DNA of 64,000 nucleotides from contig CM053140.1 of the NCBI GenBank assembly GCA_028571685.1, positions 61,324,201 to 61,388,200 of the forward strand. The letters are read 5' to 3'. Position 1 is the first letter of the stretch. Each line of letters begins with the position of its first letter. Positions 33,960 to 50,914 of the stretch are shown in pieces. Made by a program: the position numbers and the translations under genes. Under the pieces are notes generated by a model that saw only the letters and a program-made list of their open reading frames with translations, made no database searches and was not told the DNA's origin. The DNA is from Heterohyrax brucei. Its lineage: Eukaryota > Chordata > Mammalia > Hyracoidea > Procaviidae.

Positions 33960-34945
33960 AAAGAACAATGATAAATCTGAGAAGCATGCCACAATATGGG
34001 TGAATCTGGAGGGTTTTATGCTGAACAAAATACAATAATTACAAAAAGACAATGAAACTACTGTACAAACTCATGAAAAGGTTTACACACAAAAAAAGGC
34101 AAAATCTTTGATGGCTTCAAAGAAGAGGAAGATGGGAGGTAAAAATACTAACTAGACAATAGGTAAGTGATACCTTTCTAAAAGACCAAACTTAAGACAG
34201 TACACAGAGGGGACACCAGCACAACTAGCACGTCAGGGAAGCTCCACATCCAATCTCCCTGAGGGAATAAATTGTTGGGCTGAGGGTTATGGGAACCATC
34301 ATCTAGGGGAACACTTAGCTCAATCAGCATAACATAGAACCAGATTCTACTTCGGTGAGCAGCAATCTAAGAGACTGGTCTCACCCTGTCTATAACAATG
34401 GAGAAGTAAGAAAACCAAAGACATAAGGGAAACGTCAGTATAAAGGACTACTGGATCACAACTATTGCAGCATCTACTAGACTGAATCGAACACAACCAG
34501 ATGGCACCCAGCTACCACCAACAACTACTCTGAAAGAGATGATCACAAGAGAGCATTCTGGAGAGATCTTGAGAAAAACGTAGGAAAATAATTCCAAATC
34601 ACACACACAAAAGACCAAACTTAGTAGTCTGACAGGGACTTGAGAAACCCCAAGAGTTATGGCCCTTCAGACATAGTTTTATAATGAAGTCACTCCTGAG
34701 GTTCACCTTCAGCCAAAGATTAGATAGGCCCATAAAACACAAAACAAGACTAAATGCACACACTGGCCCTGAAGCAAGTATGGACAGGTACAAGGGGACA
34801 AGAAACCTGGTAATGGGAAACCTAAGGTCAAGAGAAGGACAGTTGTTAACATGTGGGAGTTGGCAACCAGTGTCACAAATTTTCTAATGTACTGTCCAAT
34901 AAGAAACTAGCCTGCTCTGTAAACCTTCATCTACAGTACAATAAA
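33960..34945 (+). repeat. Unnamed interspersed repeat, probably L1-type 3' UTR, copy 1
   Basis: Contains GCTGAGGGTTATGGGAACCA, TAGGGGAACACTTAGCTCAA and an A-rich end CTACAGTACAATAAAAAAA. Its start (AGAAGAGGAAGATGGGAGGT at 34122) is repeated at 35163. The end resembles that of the L1-like unit finishing near 5120 (AGCACAGTAAAAAA). I assign it to an L1 3' end only tentatively. Confidence 0.5.
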
Positions 34946-35159
34946 AAAAATTCCATTTCCACAATAGCAAAGCTGTAACTCACCTACCAGAATTAAAATG
35001 AAGAATAGAACTAATATGCAGAGCACTTAACTTTACACAGAAAACTTTGAGTTAATATTAGTTAATCCATCCATTGCATTAGAGCTATTTTAAAATATGG
35101 CAATTACTTCCAGCTTACAAAATGATTTGGCAGTCATTTAAACAGACCACCACATAACA

Positions 35160-35368
35160 AAAGAGAAGAAGATGGGAGGTAAAAACACTACCTAAACAAC
35201 AGGTATGTGATAACTTCCTAAAAGAACGAACTTAAGACAGTACACAATCATGACACCAGCACAACTACCACAGAGCAAGGACATGGAAGCTCCACATCCA
35301 AATTCCCTGAGGGAATGAACTGCACGGCTGAGGGTTATGGGAACCATGGTCTAGGGAAATATAGACTG
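35160..35368 (+). repeat. Second copy of the 34120-34310 repeat segment
   Basis: Parallel to 34120-34310 over about 200 bases, roughly 85 percent by eye: GAAGATGGGAGGTAAAAACA, ACTTAAGACAGTACACAATC, GACACCAGCACAACTACCAC, GCTGAGGGTTATGGGAACCA. Same orientation, about 1 kb apart, then lost just before the next L1. Confidence 0.7.
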
Positions 35369-36446
35369 TCACAAACAAAAGCTACTAGGTAATGCATTTA
35401 ATAGGGGTCACTCGTTCTGTTTACAAATTATACACCGAGGGGAGCAGAGTCAAGATGGCGGACTAAGCACACGTCTTCCTGTATCCCTCTGGAAACCAAG
35501 ACCTGAACTGATAATCAAACGAAGTCTTCTGGTCACCTAGTGAGCCCCATGACATGGCACAGGGCTGTTAATTTGGACTTCATACCACTGAACAAAAAAA
35601 CCTCCTCTCTTTCGCTGACTAGCCCTGGCTCTCATGGATTGAAGGTAACACACCATTTTGACTTTTTCTCTCTGTCTTGGCTGGCAGGCGGAGCTGGGTC
35701 TTGCCTAGTGGCTGGTCTCAAAGACACTGCTGGTGGGATAGGCAGGCAAAACTGCCATGTTTTGAGAGCCAGGCTTAGGACTCTGTTCATCTCACCACTT
35801 CAGACCTCTGCCACAGCACGGTTGGTATGGAAGCAGCGGTGCCTATGTGTGGGATACCATGTTGGATGCAGAGATTTTAGCGGGACCTAATTCTTATCCT
35901 GGGAGCCAGTGCCTGCCCACAGAACAGCGCTTTTCTGTCAGAAAAGCAGTAGTTTACACAATGTCGCCTATGGTGGGGGCCCGGCAACAGAGGCTCAGGA
36001 CTCACTATGTCTTGGCACCTTTAGCCCCTCTTTCCACCTCTGCCACAGGGCAGTTTGTACAGAAGAGGCAGCAACCATGTGGAGGGTGCCATCTTAGATA
36101 TGGTGGCTGCAGCTGGACCTAATTTTTAGCCTGAGAGTCAGAGCCTACATACAGGAAAGCACTTTCCTGCCAGAAAAGTAGTAGTTTGCACAGTGTCACC
36201 TAAGGGTGGATCCTGTCAGAAGAAGCCAACAGGGCAGTAGCATTGCTGTATTTTGAACTAGTTTGTATCATCTGAGGTTGGATACAGAGATGCTTACTTC
36301 GCCAGTCGGCAAGAATGACTTCTACACCTAAAAACCTGACTGCCTTGGGAGGTGGTCAGATGCCTTTCATTTTTCATTTTAAGACAGCCTAGAGAAACAT
36401 CTGCAGTCCATAGTCATAGTATCTCTCCCAGCTTCTACTGATTCAC

Positions 36447-37360
36447 ATGAAACCCAAAAAGCAACAGATGCTTAAGAAAACGGCAAACAAGAAATCACCC
36501 ATGGCTTCAGAAGGCTCCCAAATCAAACAACCAAGGAGTTTTCCAGATAAGGAAACTTTTCTGAAATTATCAGAAGGTGAATACAAAAGGATTATACACA
36601 AAGCCCTTCTAGACCTTATACAAAATGCAGTTGAATAAAATGAAAAATTAAGCAAGCTGTTCAGTCTGATGGAACGCCAGTACTCTGAAATCCAACAGAT
36701 CAAGAACAAAATCAAAGACATAGAAACTTTCATTCAAAGCCAAGAAAACACAAAGCAACAAATGGAAAAAAGAATGTCTGACTTGGAAGACACCGCTACT
36801 GACACCAGCATCTGCGAGGCGTAATCAGAAAAAAGAAACAAGAAAAATGAGGAAGCTTTAAGAAGCATGTGGGACTGTATTAGAGGTACAACCTTCGATT
36901 AATTGGAGCCCCTGAACAGGACGAGACACCTGAGAACACAGAGAGTATCACTGCTGAACTGCTGACAGAAAACTTCCCAGAAATCATGAAGGAAGAGAAT
37001 ATAGACATCTCAGATGCATATTGTACGCCACCCAATATAGATCTCAAAAGAAAGACTCCAAGACACACTATAATCAAGCTTAGCAAAATGAAACACAAGC
37101 AGCAACTCTTAAAGGCAGCAAGACTCAAAGCAAAGCTAACATTCAGAGGGAAAGCCTGTAGGCTTTCATCAGATTTCTCAGCAGAAACCATGCTGGCATG
37201 GAGACAGTGGCATGACACATTGAAAGCCTTGAAGGAGAAGAACTTCCATTCAAGAATTTCATATCCTCCAAAACTATCTTTCAAATATGAAAATGAAATG
37301 AAGACATTCGCAGATACACCGAAACTCAAGAGACTTTGTAAAAACCAAACCAAATACTGA
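36447..37360 (+). pseudogene. L1 ORF1 of the 3'-truncated element, broken
   Basis: Begins MKPKKQQMLKKTANKKSPMA (the second codon differs from MGPK in the other copy). It keeps coiled-coil sequence to a stop near 36636, loses frame, then is open from 36986 (MKEENIDISDAYCTPPNIDL) through KTPRHTIIKLSKMKHKQQLL to KLKRLCKNQTKY at 37360. Non-functional. Confidence 0.82.
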
Positions 37361-37814
37361 AAGAAGTTCTTACTCTGGCTTAGAAGAACAAAACCACTTG
37401 CTTTGTATTTTAGAAGGACACATTATCCAGAATCCTACTCAGTTACGGAAGGCTCCAAACTCAATCAAAGCTGAGAGAAATAATCCAGTGATTATCATGA
37501 AAACTGTAGTGCCATCATATTAAAAAGAAGGATGTACTACACTCATTATAGTCCTTCCAGATGGAGAGGAAGTTGACAAGACTGGTAGTAATTAAAATTG
37601 GGTTTATATATAGTTTATTAAGGAGGATCATAAGGGCAGCTGTAAAGCACAACAAAGATGCAACATACCATGTCAAGAAATGTAACACAGGAGTCTCAAC
37701 AACTATAAAACCAGCTCTGAAAAAGGTGAAAAATCAACTTAGAAAAAAGAATGTCCCAGAATAGACTACTAAGAACAACAGAGAAAACATCAACATAAAA
37801 ATAAACACATCACA

Positions 37815-38540
37815 ATGGCAGCACTGAACACATACTCATCAATAATTACATTGAATGTGAATGGACTGAATGCTCCAGTAAAGAGACACTGGGTGACATC
37901 TTGCATCAAAAGACATGACCCATCCATATGTTGTCTACAAGAAACTCACTTGAGACTTAAAGACAGGAACAAACTGAAAACTAAAGGATGGAAGAATATA
38001 TACTAAGCTAACAATGAACAAAGAAAAGCAGGTGTGGCAATTCTAATCTCAGATAAAATCAATTTTAATGTAAAATCCACCATCGTGGACAAAGATGGAC
38101 ACTATTTATTGCTGAAAGGTTCAGTACACAAGCAAGACTTAACAATACTAAATATTCATGCACCTAATATATCAGAGCACCTAAATACATCAAAGCAGCA
38201 CTGATTACACTCAAAAAGGAATTAGATTACTCTACAATAATAGCGGGAGATTTCAACACGCCACTCTCAATACTGGACAGATCATCTAGAAAAAAGCTCA
38301 ATAAAGATATAGAAGACCTTATTGCCACAATTAACCAACTAAACCTCATCGATATACACATAACTTTCTACTCATCAGCGGACAACTACACCTTCTTCTC
38401 CAGTTGCACATGGAACATTCTCCAGAACTGACCATGTGTTAGGACATAGCAATTCTCCACAAAATCCACACCACTGAAGTAATGCAAAGCATTAAAAGTC
38501 ATAAAAGTCAAAATCAACAGCAGACAAAAACACAGATAGA
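37815..38540 (+). pseudogene. L1 ORF2 endonuclease start, truncated
   Basis: MAALNTYSSIITLNVNGLNA with CCLQETHLRLKDR, stop at about 38004, then further endonuclease-like sequence (CTCAAAAAGGAATTAGATTA, ATAATAGCGGGAGATTTCAA, the GDFNTPL region) in shifted frames until the element ends. No reverse-transcriptase part is present. Confidence 0.82.
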
Positions 38541-38554
38541 AAATTATACACTGA

Positions 38555-39148
38555 ATTCCCTTACAAATCTGGACCTCAAATTATATCTAATGCAAAGAAA
38601 ATCACTTATCCTTACTATATAAATATTGACCCAGTATAAAATCTCTAAGAAATTCAAGACCTGTGATTTTCCAATAACTTGTGGAATCTAAAAAATTAAA
38701 CATACCCTCTCTTAATCTGTTGACAAGCAAAGAATTCTTGTTTGTACCATATGTCAAATCATGTTGCTTTGACTTAAGAGACAACTTTAAGCTATTAAAG
38801 TCTAAATGTTCTTTCATTTGTCATTCAAAAATTCCATTTCTAAGACTTTACAGGAAAAGTTGCAGACATATGCAAATAGTATTAACCAGAGTCTCATTTA
38901 CACCAAAACACTACTAAGTTAACTATCAAATAGTAACAGGCTGAATGCTTATTCAAGTGTTTACTCAGCTTGTTATTATTTGATATTTGTTACACACCTA
39001 TGATGGATTTAAATGTAGCTTGTGAAGACGCAAGTCCAAAGAACATTAGTTAACTCACATGGATACTCGTGAAAACAGAATATAAAACCACGTGGACAGA
39101 ATAAGAGATACCAAATGTATCAGTACTGGTTTTCCCTAAAACAAAATA
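38555..39148. other. Intron spacer, nothing recognised
   Basis: Unclassified intron between the truncated L1 and an AfroSINE. Confidence 0.5.
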
Positions 39149-39350
39149 ACCAAACCGACTGCTAGGGAGTCAATCTTGACTCATAGTGACCCTAAAGGAC
39201 ACAGCAGAACTGCCTTGAGTTTCAAGACTATAATTGTTACAGAAGGAGACTGCCATATCATTGTCCCTTGAAGCAACTGGTAGGTCTGAACCGCCAATCT
39301 TTCAGTTAGCAGCCAAGGGCTTTAACCACTCTACTACCCTCTTGGTTGTT
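39149..39350 (-). repeat. AfroSINE copy 9 (long variant)
   Basis: Reverse copy: ACCAAACCGACTGCTAGGGA, CATAGTGACCCTAAAGGACA, GACTATAATTGTTACAGAAG (long-form middle), GAACCGCCAATCTTTCAGTT, ending ACTCTACTACCCTCTTGG. Confidence 0.88.
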
Positions 39351-40602
<1,252 letters not shown>

Positions 40603-40615
40603 AAAAATGGCAGCT

Positions 40616-41935
40616 TGGGGGGGAGGGGGCGGAGTCAAAATGGCAGACTAAGCACAAGTCTCCCTCTATCCCTCTGGAAACCAAGACCTGAACTGATAAT
40701 CAAATGGAGCCTTCTGATCACCTAATCAGCCCCAGGACACGGCACAGGGCTGTTAATTTGGACGTCAGAACACTGAGTGACTAACCTCCTCTCTTTCGCT
40801 GACTCCTGCTCCTGGCTAGCCCTGGCTCTCACACACTGAAGGTAAACGCATCATTTTGACTTTTTTTTTCTTCTTTCTTGGCCGGTGGGTGGAGCTGGGT
40901 CTTGCCTAGCGGCTAGACTCAGATGTGCTGCTGGGGGAATAGGCAGGCGAAATTCCCATATTTTGAGAGCCAGGCTTAGGACTCTGTTCATCTAGCCACT
41001 TTGAGGCTCTCTTTTTATCTCTGCCACAGCGGGGTTTGTACGGAATTTCACAGTCAGTGTGCGGGACACCATGTGGGGTAAGGAGATTTTAGCGGGACCG
41101 AATTCTTAGCCTGGGAGTCAGCACCTGCAAACAGGACAGCGCTTCTCCAACAGAAAAGCAGTAATTTACACAGTGCCACCTACAGTGGGGGACCTGCAAC
41201 AGAAGCAGAGGAATCACGACCTGTCGGCACCTTTAGCCCCTCTATCTGCTGCCTGTGTAGAGGGTGCCATCTTGGATACAGTGGCTTCAGCTGGACCTAA
41301 TTCTTAGCTTGGGAGCCACAGCCTGCCCACAGGAGAGTGTTTTTCTACCAGGAAAGCAGTACTTTACACAGTGTCGCCTAAGGCTGGGCCCTGTTAGCAG
41401 AGGCCAACAGGGCAGTAGCATTGCTGTATTCTGAACTAGTTTGTATCATCTGGGGTTGGATATACATATGCTTACTTTGCCAGTTGGGAAGAGGGACCGC
41501 TACACCTGAAAACCTGACTGACTTGGGAAGTGGTCAGATACCTTTTGTTTTACATTTTAAGACAGCCTAGAGAAACATCTGCAGTCCATCCTCACAGTAT
41601 CTCTTCCAGCCTCTACTTACTCACATGGGACCCAAAAAGCAAGACACTTGTGGCATACAAGAAATCACCCATGGCTTCAGAAGGCTCCCAAACAAAGCAA
41701 CCAAGGAGTTTTCCAGATGAAGAAACTTTTATGAAAGCATCAGAAAGTGAATACAAAATGATTATCTACAGAGCCCTTCTAGACCTTATACAAGATGCAG
41801 CAGAACAAAAAGAGAAATTAAACAAGCTGTTCAATCTGATGGAACACCAGTACTCTGAAAGGGAACAGATCAAGAACAAAATCAAAGACACAGAAACTTC
41901 CATGCAAAGCCAAGAAAACAGAATGGAACAAATGG
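40616..41935 (+). mobile_element. L1 with intact 5' end, 3'-truncated inside ORF1
   Basis: The 5' UTR starts after a G-rich run (GGAGTCAAAATGGCAGACTA) and parallels the L1 at 5601 throughout. ORF1 begins at about 41627 (MGPKKQDTCGIQ...) with a frame slip, and the coiled coil runs from FPDEETFMKASESEYK to ENRMEQMEK. The L1 homology stops at the internal A-run equivalent to about 6906 of the longer L1. AAAAATGGCAGCT (40603-40615) and AAAAATGGCGGCT (41936-41948) flank it, with one mismatch in 13. No ORF2, 3' UTR or long A-tail. Confidence 0.85.
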
Positions 41936-41948
41936 AAAAATGGCGGCT
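41627..41948 (+). pseudogene. L1 ORF1 N-terminal fragment
   Basis: ORF1 start and coiled coil, with a deletion near 41640 (AAAAGCAAGACACTTGTGGC versus the AACCAACAGACACTTG form in the other copy). The open frame from 41530 reads SPMASEGSQTKQPRSFPDEE and KLNKLFNLMEHQYSEREQIK, then passes into flanking non-L1 sequence at about 41940 and stays open by chance to 42112. Confidence 0.8.
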
Positions 41949-42202
41949 AACGGCTCCTGAGATAACTGATAGGGACAGGAATCCTGAGGCTTCACTAACT
42001 CCAGAAGCAAGAAAATCTATCCTTTTTTTCCTGACAAAACCCAGAAACTCAACTGACACTGCATTGTTCAATCCTGCAACAGGTCTGGTTATCCTACATC
42101 CATTTTTAAAGTAGGACTACCAGCACCAAAGTCATTCCACACAAGTACATTCAGACACTACTAAACAAAAATTCAAATTTATGAACTCAAAGTTGAACAG
42201 AT

Positions 42203-42229
42203 ACACACACACACACACACACACACACA
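42203..42229. repeat. (AC)n microsatellite
   Basis: Pure AC dinucleotide run of about 13 units in intron D-E. Confidence 0.95.
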
Positions 42230-45924
<3,695 letters not shown>

Positions 45925-46018
45925 CAATGTGAGGTTGATGAGCAGCTGCTAGAGCATACTGCTGCTGCTGAGCAGCTGTCAACTGCTGGACAGCGAGTGC
46001 GTTAGGTCTTTGGAATAG
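45925..46018 (-). CDS. PUM1: PUM1 coding exon C (Q/A-rich)
   Basis: Thirty-one codons, starting [13 protein letters not shown] and containing [13 protein letters not shown], plus the first base of a glycine codon. The acceptor is TACCTCAG/CTATTCC and the donor CACATTG/GTAAGTC. The glutamine/alanine run is typical of the low-complexity central part of PUM1. Its downstream partner, exon D, has a tandem CAGCAG acceptor, so the codon made across this junction depends on which AG is used. Confidence 0.95.
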
Positions 46019-49000
46019 CTGAGGTAAAAGAAAGAAAATGGTGTGGTTAAAGACACTGTCTCATTAAATAACTGCAAAATCTCTCAGTAAAAATGTCAAA
46101 AACCTTAAGCAAGATACTTTACACAAAAACAGATATTCTCATATTCTAATTCATCCCCATGGTATTGCGATGCTTTCACAGTTCTGTTTTCCCTCTCTCT
46201 TGACCTCCACTTTCATGAACCTAGTTCCTACTGGCTGACTGCTTCACAGATTACCTGCCCCATGAACCACAAACACACACGTATAAATTCTAATGGTTGT
46301 CAACAAGTTAGCAGGTCCTCCCCGACCAAGACACACTTAAAAATTAGACAACTGTACTACAAAATAACTTACCACATTACACCTATAGCTGTGATCTCCC
46401 TTCAGTTCTTTCTAAGCCCTCATCTATTCATACCCTGGAAATGAACCTAAATATTCATTTTATCCTCTGGGCTACATCTCAGGAAAACAGTAGCAGACAG
46501 CTTTTCCAACTAGCAGCTCATCCTAAAATTTTAATTTGGTAAAAGGTTGAAACTGAAGCTAAAGAGTAAAACAAACAGCTACTTGACTTTGGGAGCTCCC
46601 ATATAGGTTACCTTTATATGCTGGGAATGAAACAGCAGAAGTATAGTTGCTGCTAGCAAAAATTAAGTAGGAGCTCAGACCTAGCACACTTTTCAGTTTC
46701 CAAGAAAATGAAGAGAGTTCACACAAGGCCTGGACACTAAGAATATCCCAAGATTCTATCTTAACACAAAATCAACTATTCTTTCATTCAACAAATATGA
46801 AGCAAGTAATACCTGCTAGGCACTGTGCAAGGAACTAGGGATACAACAGTGAATAAAACAACACACTGTTCCTGCGCTCACAGAGAGTATGTTTTAGTAC
46901 AGATAGTACTGCTACACAAAAAGGGGGTGCCAGTAACCTGATTTGGGATTGCACTATGTGCCTTCTCCTTTCAAGAAGTCATACTGGAGACGTCATTATC
47001 TGCTGAAATTAGACTGACAGCACTTACTGAAGGGACCTCCCTGGATAGGACCTTCAACCTACCTGCTCTTTCTACAGGATTTTTCAACAGCTCAGCTGAC
47101 ATCACTGGATGATGTATAACAGACACCATGGATCTTGAATTACAGATGTCCTCATAAAGAGACCTGATTGTTTCAGACATTAGGAGATAATGTCATTCCA
47201 CCAACTCAGCTTAATTATCGACAGGACTGAACTTACTGTTACCCTAGGCGGTGGAGACACTTTATCCTGTGATTTGGCTACTATATACCTCAAATATACA
47301 AGTAGGATGACTTTTAAGTAAAAAACAGAAGAATTTTATACACTGGTGAATAGTTCAAATGTCCTAGCCCATTTCACCTGTTAACTCCCTTTCTATACAT
47401 TTAAAACCAGAGTCAATTGAGTCTTTCCTTTTACAGTATTAAGGTCAAAAGTTAAACATGGACAAATTACAGAAATACTTTAAAATTTATTTGCAAAGAT
47501 TAATGTACAAAAAACTTCATTGTAGCAAAAAGGAAAAACATTACCTTAGAGGCATTCATTAAATATCAAATATTAAAGAGAAAACACTGGAATCATATCC
47601 AACATATCAAAACACTATTCACTCCAGGCAGGGAGCCAGTCACTACTATTGGGTAACCGTGATCTTGTGAATTTTCCAAGTTAGTTTTCCAACATTTTTA
47701 ACTAAAGCAAATGTCTTATAACATTGATACTAACAGGGGGCAGTTCACCTAAGGAGAGCCAGGAAACAGAAAACAAGTAAAATAGTGAAAAGTGGATTTT
47801 CGATTATTCCCAAGGTTGCAAAAACATCTCGTAGGTTCACTAAATATCTACCACCTCTTCAATGGGCCTCTGGAATTTTCCTACCCTAAAATCTCACGAA
47901 ACATTTAACATTTCAGACATCATGAATGCTAGCCTCCTTCCTTCTGTCCTTCTGTAAACAAATGAACTCATTTCATTCAACAAAGATTTCTGGAGCACCT
48001 ATTACTAGCCAGCCACTGTGATATGGAGCTGGGAAAATAAAGATGTGTATTCAGAATATAACTCTTGGGGCTATCTTCACTTATCACCCAAACGGTAATC
48101 CAATGCCATTTCATTCTATTTGACTTATCCTCACTTCATATATATTTTAACATGACATATAATTCATTATATGCATGTGTACTACCACTCACCAAGTTAC
48201 TATACTCTGAACATAGGAATTACTCTTTTAGCTAAAAACGTACAAGTCCTACAAGTGACTTCATGTAACCTATGTCTGAGAATTAATTACTATCTTAATG
48301 ATTATGCTGATAAAGAACTCTCTTCCTGAGAGGGTTTTGCAGTCAACAATTTAACTAAAGCACATTATGCATCCACAGCGGCAGATGTGATTAGATATTA
48401 CAGAATTCTGGCACACTCTGTGTGTAAATTGTCCAACGTCAACTGGGAAGACAGGCTATTCAAAACAAAATTGGGTAATTGGCAAGTGATGGAGTCCAAA
48501 GGATCCTGAAAAACTCATACAAATACCATCTGCCGGGCAAAGCATTCAGCTTTGTTAACATATTCATGACTCTCACAAAACAAGCCAATAACTCCGTAAC
48601 TGAGAAACAATACTGTGAGATTCAGGGGAAAATGCTTAAAGTTGATATAATGATAACTGTACCATTAATGATCACAGTTCACTTGGGCAGAATTCATAAG
48701 TTGTTCAAAAGTCTGATTGTAGGGGAAAATAAATCAACTACTTCAAGCATTATCAGGGTTTCTAATAAGAAATAGGTGAAGATGTAATCTGGGAACTCAA
48801 CAAGCAGGCTGGTTTGACTCCCTTATGTGTCACTTACAAAATTCTACAAGACTCTTATTCTAGAAAGAAATCCGGGCAGTGAAATTAAAGCAATATAAAA
48901 CACCCAGCACCTTAATGACTGATGTCAGCTGACAGTGTATAAAAAGTAACTATTACTGTTATTACTGTTACTGTTATCAACATTAATTGTTGCTGGCATA

Positions 49001-49701
49001 AAAGCACTATTGTTCAGTTTTCTAAATCTGGAAACTAGAGTCTAAACACAGTTAGCAAACCTGAGGGACTGGCCCTCCCACAAAATGTAAAACATCTTGC
49101 CCAAACTGGCTTCTTCCCAAGCCAGTTCTATTGCCATTCTATCGCCAGACAGCCTGGGGTTTATATCACAGGGTTTGTATCACAGCACTATTACCTACTT
49201 GTTATGTAACTTTGGGAAAGTAATAACATGCTCTGTGCTTCACTCTCCTCCTCTATTAGAGACAAAGATATGCCTTATATGTATTAAAATTAATACATAT
49301 AAAATGCTTTTTGCACATAACAATCTTCCTATTGAAAGCAGAAGGGCACCCTCACAGACACACTCCCTTCTGTGAGTTACCCTTTGCAACTCCTTCCTGT
49401 AGCAGGTGTCCCAGCATACCAAATGAAAGCAGAGGTCTCTTCTAAGTTAAAACCTCACTGGCTCATGTTCTCAGCAGAAGGTCATAAAGATAACAGGGGA
49501 AGGAGAAGCACTGTTTTTGTTTCTGTTGTTGTCAAGTACTTTTGATACTGGAATAGTCTTATTAGCAAAAGCTAAGAAGTTAAAGGTAAAACAACTTCAA
49601 AAATTTAAGAACATACTAAAAGATTTTTTGTTTCTAGTACAAGGCTAAAGAAAATAGCTTGGAGCTAGAAACCAGGTATTTGTATGGTTCGCGCTAGGGG
49701 G
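46019..49701. other. PUM1 intron B-C, first part: L2 and MIR relics
   Basis: L2-like ends at about 46780-46910 (CTGCTAGGCACTGTGCAAGG, GGGATACAACAGTGAATAAA) and 47965-48045 (TTCATTCAACAAAGATTTCT, GAGCACCTATTACTAG). A sense MIR-like stretch at about 49150-49290 (ACTTGTTATGTAACTTTGGG). Nothing else supported. Confidence 0.55.
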
Positions 49702-49866
49702 GAGCCCTGATGGCACACTGTTTTAAGCATTCAGCTCGTAACCAAGTCTGGCAGTGTGAATCCACCAGCTGCTCCTTGGAAAACCTTCAAGGTACTTCTA
49801 CTCTGTCCTATAGGGCTGTTCTGAATCAGAATAGAGTCCGGGACAATAGGTTCGGGTTTTCTGGTT
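49702..49866 (+). repeat. AfroSINE copy 11, apparently inserted in a MIR
   Basis: GAGCCCTGATGGCACACTGT, AACCAAGTCTGGCAGTGTGA, CACCAGCTGCTCCTTGGAAA, CTACTCTGTCCTATAGGGCT, ending GGTTCGGGTTTT. MIR-like sequence follows at 49867-49985 (TTTCCTCATCTGTAAAAATG). Confidence 0.9.
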
Positions 49867-49985
49867 TGTACTAGATGACCTTCCACATGCCCCTTAACTT
49901 CAATGTCTAAATTTCCTCATCTGTAAAAATGTAAGAACCACCCTGCCTCATGAGGTGGTTGTTAGGATTCACAGAGAAAAGAAAC

Positions 49986-50765
49986 AATGGTGGAAATTAG
50001 AAATATTTTAAGCATAATTCTGAAAACAATACATAATTTTAGAACCAGTCATCAGCGCACAATATTTGTGAATGCTTGCTTATGTTTGAAGTGTCAGGAT
50101 CAAAGACCACTTTTGATCAGGTTACTTGAACCACTGCATGATCGTCTAGGTGATTTTTGGTTTAATAGGTACATTAAAAACCACATTGCCAAGTTCCAAA
50201 ACTCAAAACATTCTCCAGACATTTCTTCAGCAGTAAAAAATCTGACTCCAAATAAATGATTTCTAATTAAGGTGGAAACATTACATGCAGTAAAACATGT
50301 CATTCTACCAAGTAAATTAATACCTTTTGGAGGAAAAAAATCCTATCTTAAAAAACATTACCACAAAGTCAAATAACAACAAAGTTAAGTTTCAACTGAC
50401 CAAAATGCTAACCAAAATGAATTTTTTATCAGTAATTGCACAACACGACACTGAAAGAATACTCATCTCCTCTTGTAAATTAGGGAGCAAAAAGTCGAGA
50501 ATATTAAATACCTACATTAGAACCTCACACACACTTGACCTTACAAGTATAACATTTAATCACTATCATACCTGTAAAAGCAATTTATGCCAATTACCTC
50601 TCCTATGTAAGCTGTGAAGGAAATCACAGTTAAACTATGATTTTCAGTAATTTGTTAAAATTCATGCTTAACAGACGAAAAACTTGGTACAACGTATAAT
50701 TATTTTTTAAAACACGTGATCATGGGCTATTTTTAAATGAACTGAATCTGAAATTAAAAAACAAA
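49986..50765. other. Intron B-C spacer, nothing recognised
   Basis: No repeat or gene supported in this stretch. Confidence 0.5.
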
Positions 50766-50914
50766 CGATAATAGCCCACTGCTGTCAAGTCAATTCTGAT
50801 TCACAGCAACCCTACAGGACAGAGTAAAACTACCCCATGGGGTTTTCCAAGAAATAGCTGGTGGCTTTGAACTGTCAATCTTTGGTTAGCAGCTGAGCTC
50901 TCAACCACTTTGTC
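50766..50914 (-). repeat. AfroSINE copy 12
   Basis: Reverse copy: CCCACTGCTGTCAAGTCAAT, CCCTACAGGACAGAGTAAAA, GGGGTTTTCCAAGAAATAGC, CTTTGGTTAGCAGCTGAGCT. Confidence 0.9.

Larger units (their letters stand above)
35439..38540 (+). mobile_element. L1 with intact 5' end, 3'-truncated inside ORF2
   Basis: Starts GGGGAGCAGAGTCAAGATGG like the L1 5' ends at 5601 and 40616. It has the whole 5' UTR, ORF1 (36447-37360 with a stop near 36636) and the ORF2 endonuclease start at 37815. It ends within the ORF2 part equivalent to about 8680 of the longer L1 (AACAGCAGACAAAAACACAG then GATAGA). AAATTATACACCGA at 35425-35438 and AAATTATACACTGA at 38541-38554 form a flanking 14-base repeat with one mismatch. 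No 3' UTR or long A-tail. Confidence 0.85.

Noticed and set aside
41530..42114. Open frame of 194 codons at 41530-42114 that could look like a novel fusion gene
   Set aside because: It is the L1 ORF1 start read through the L1 3' breakpoint into flanking intron sequence; the last part is chance coding.
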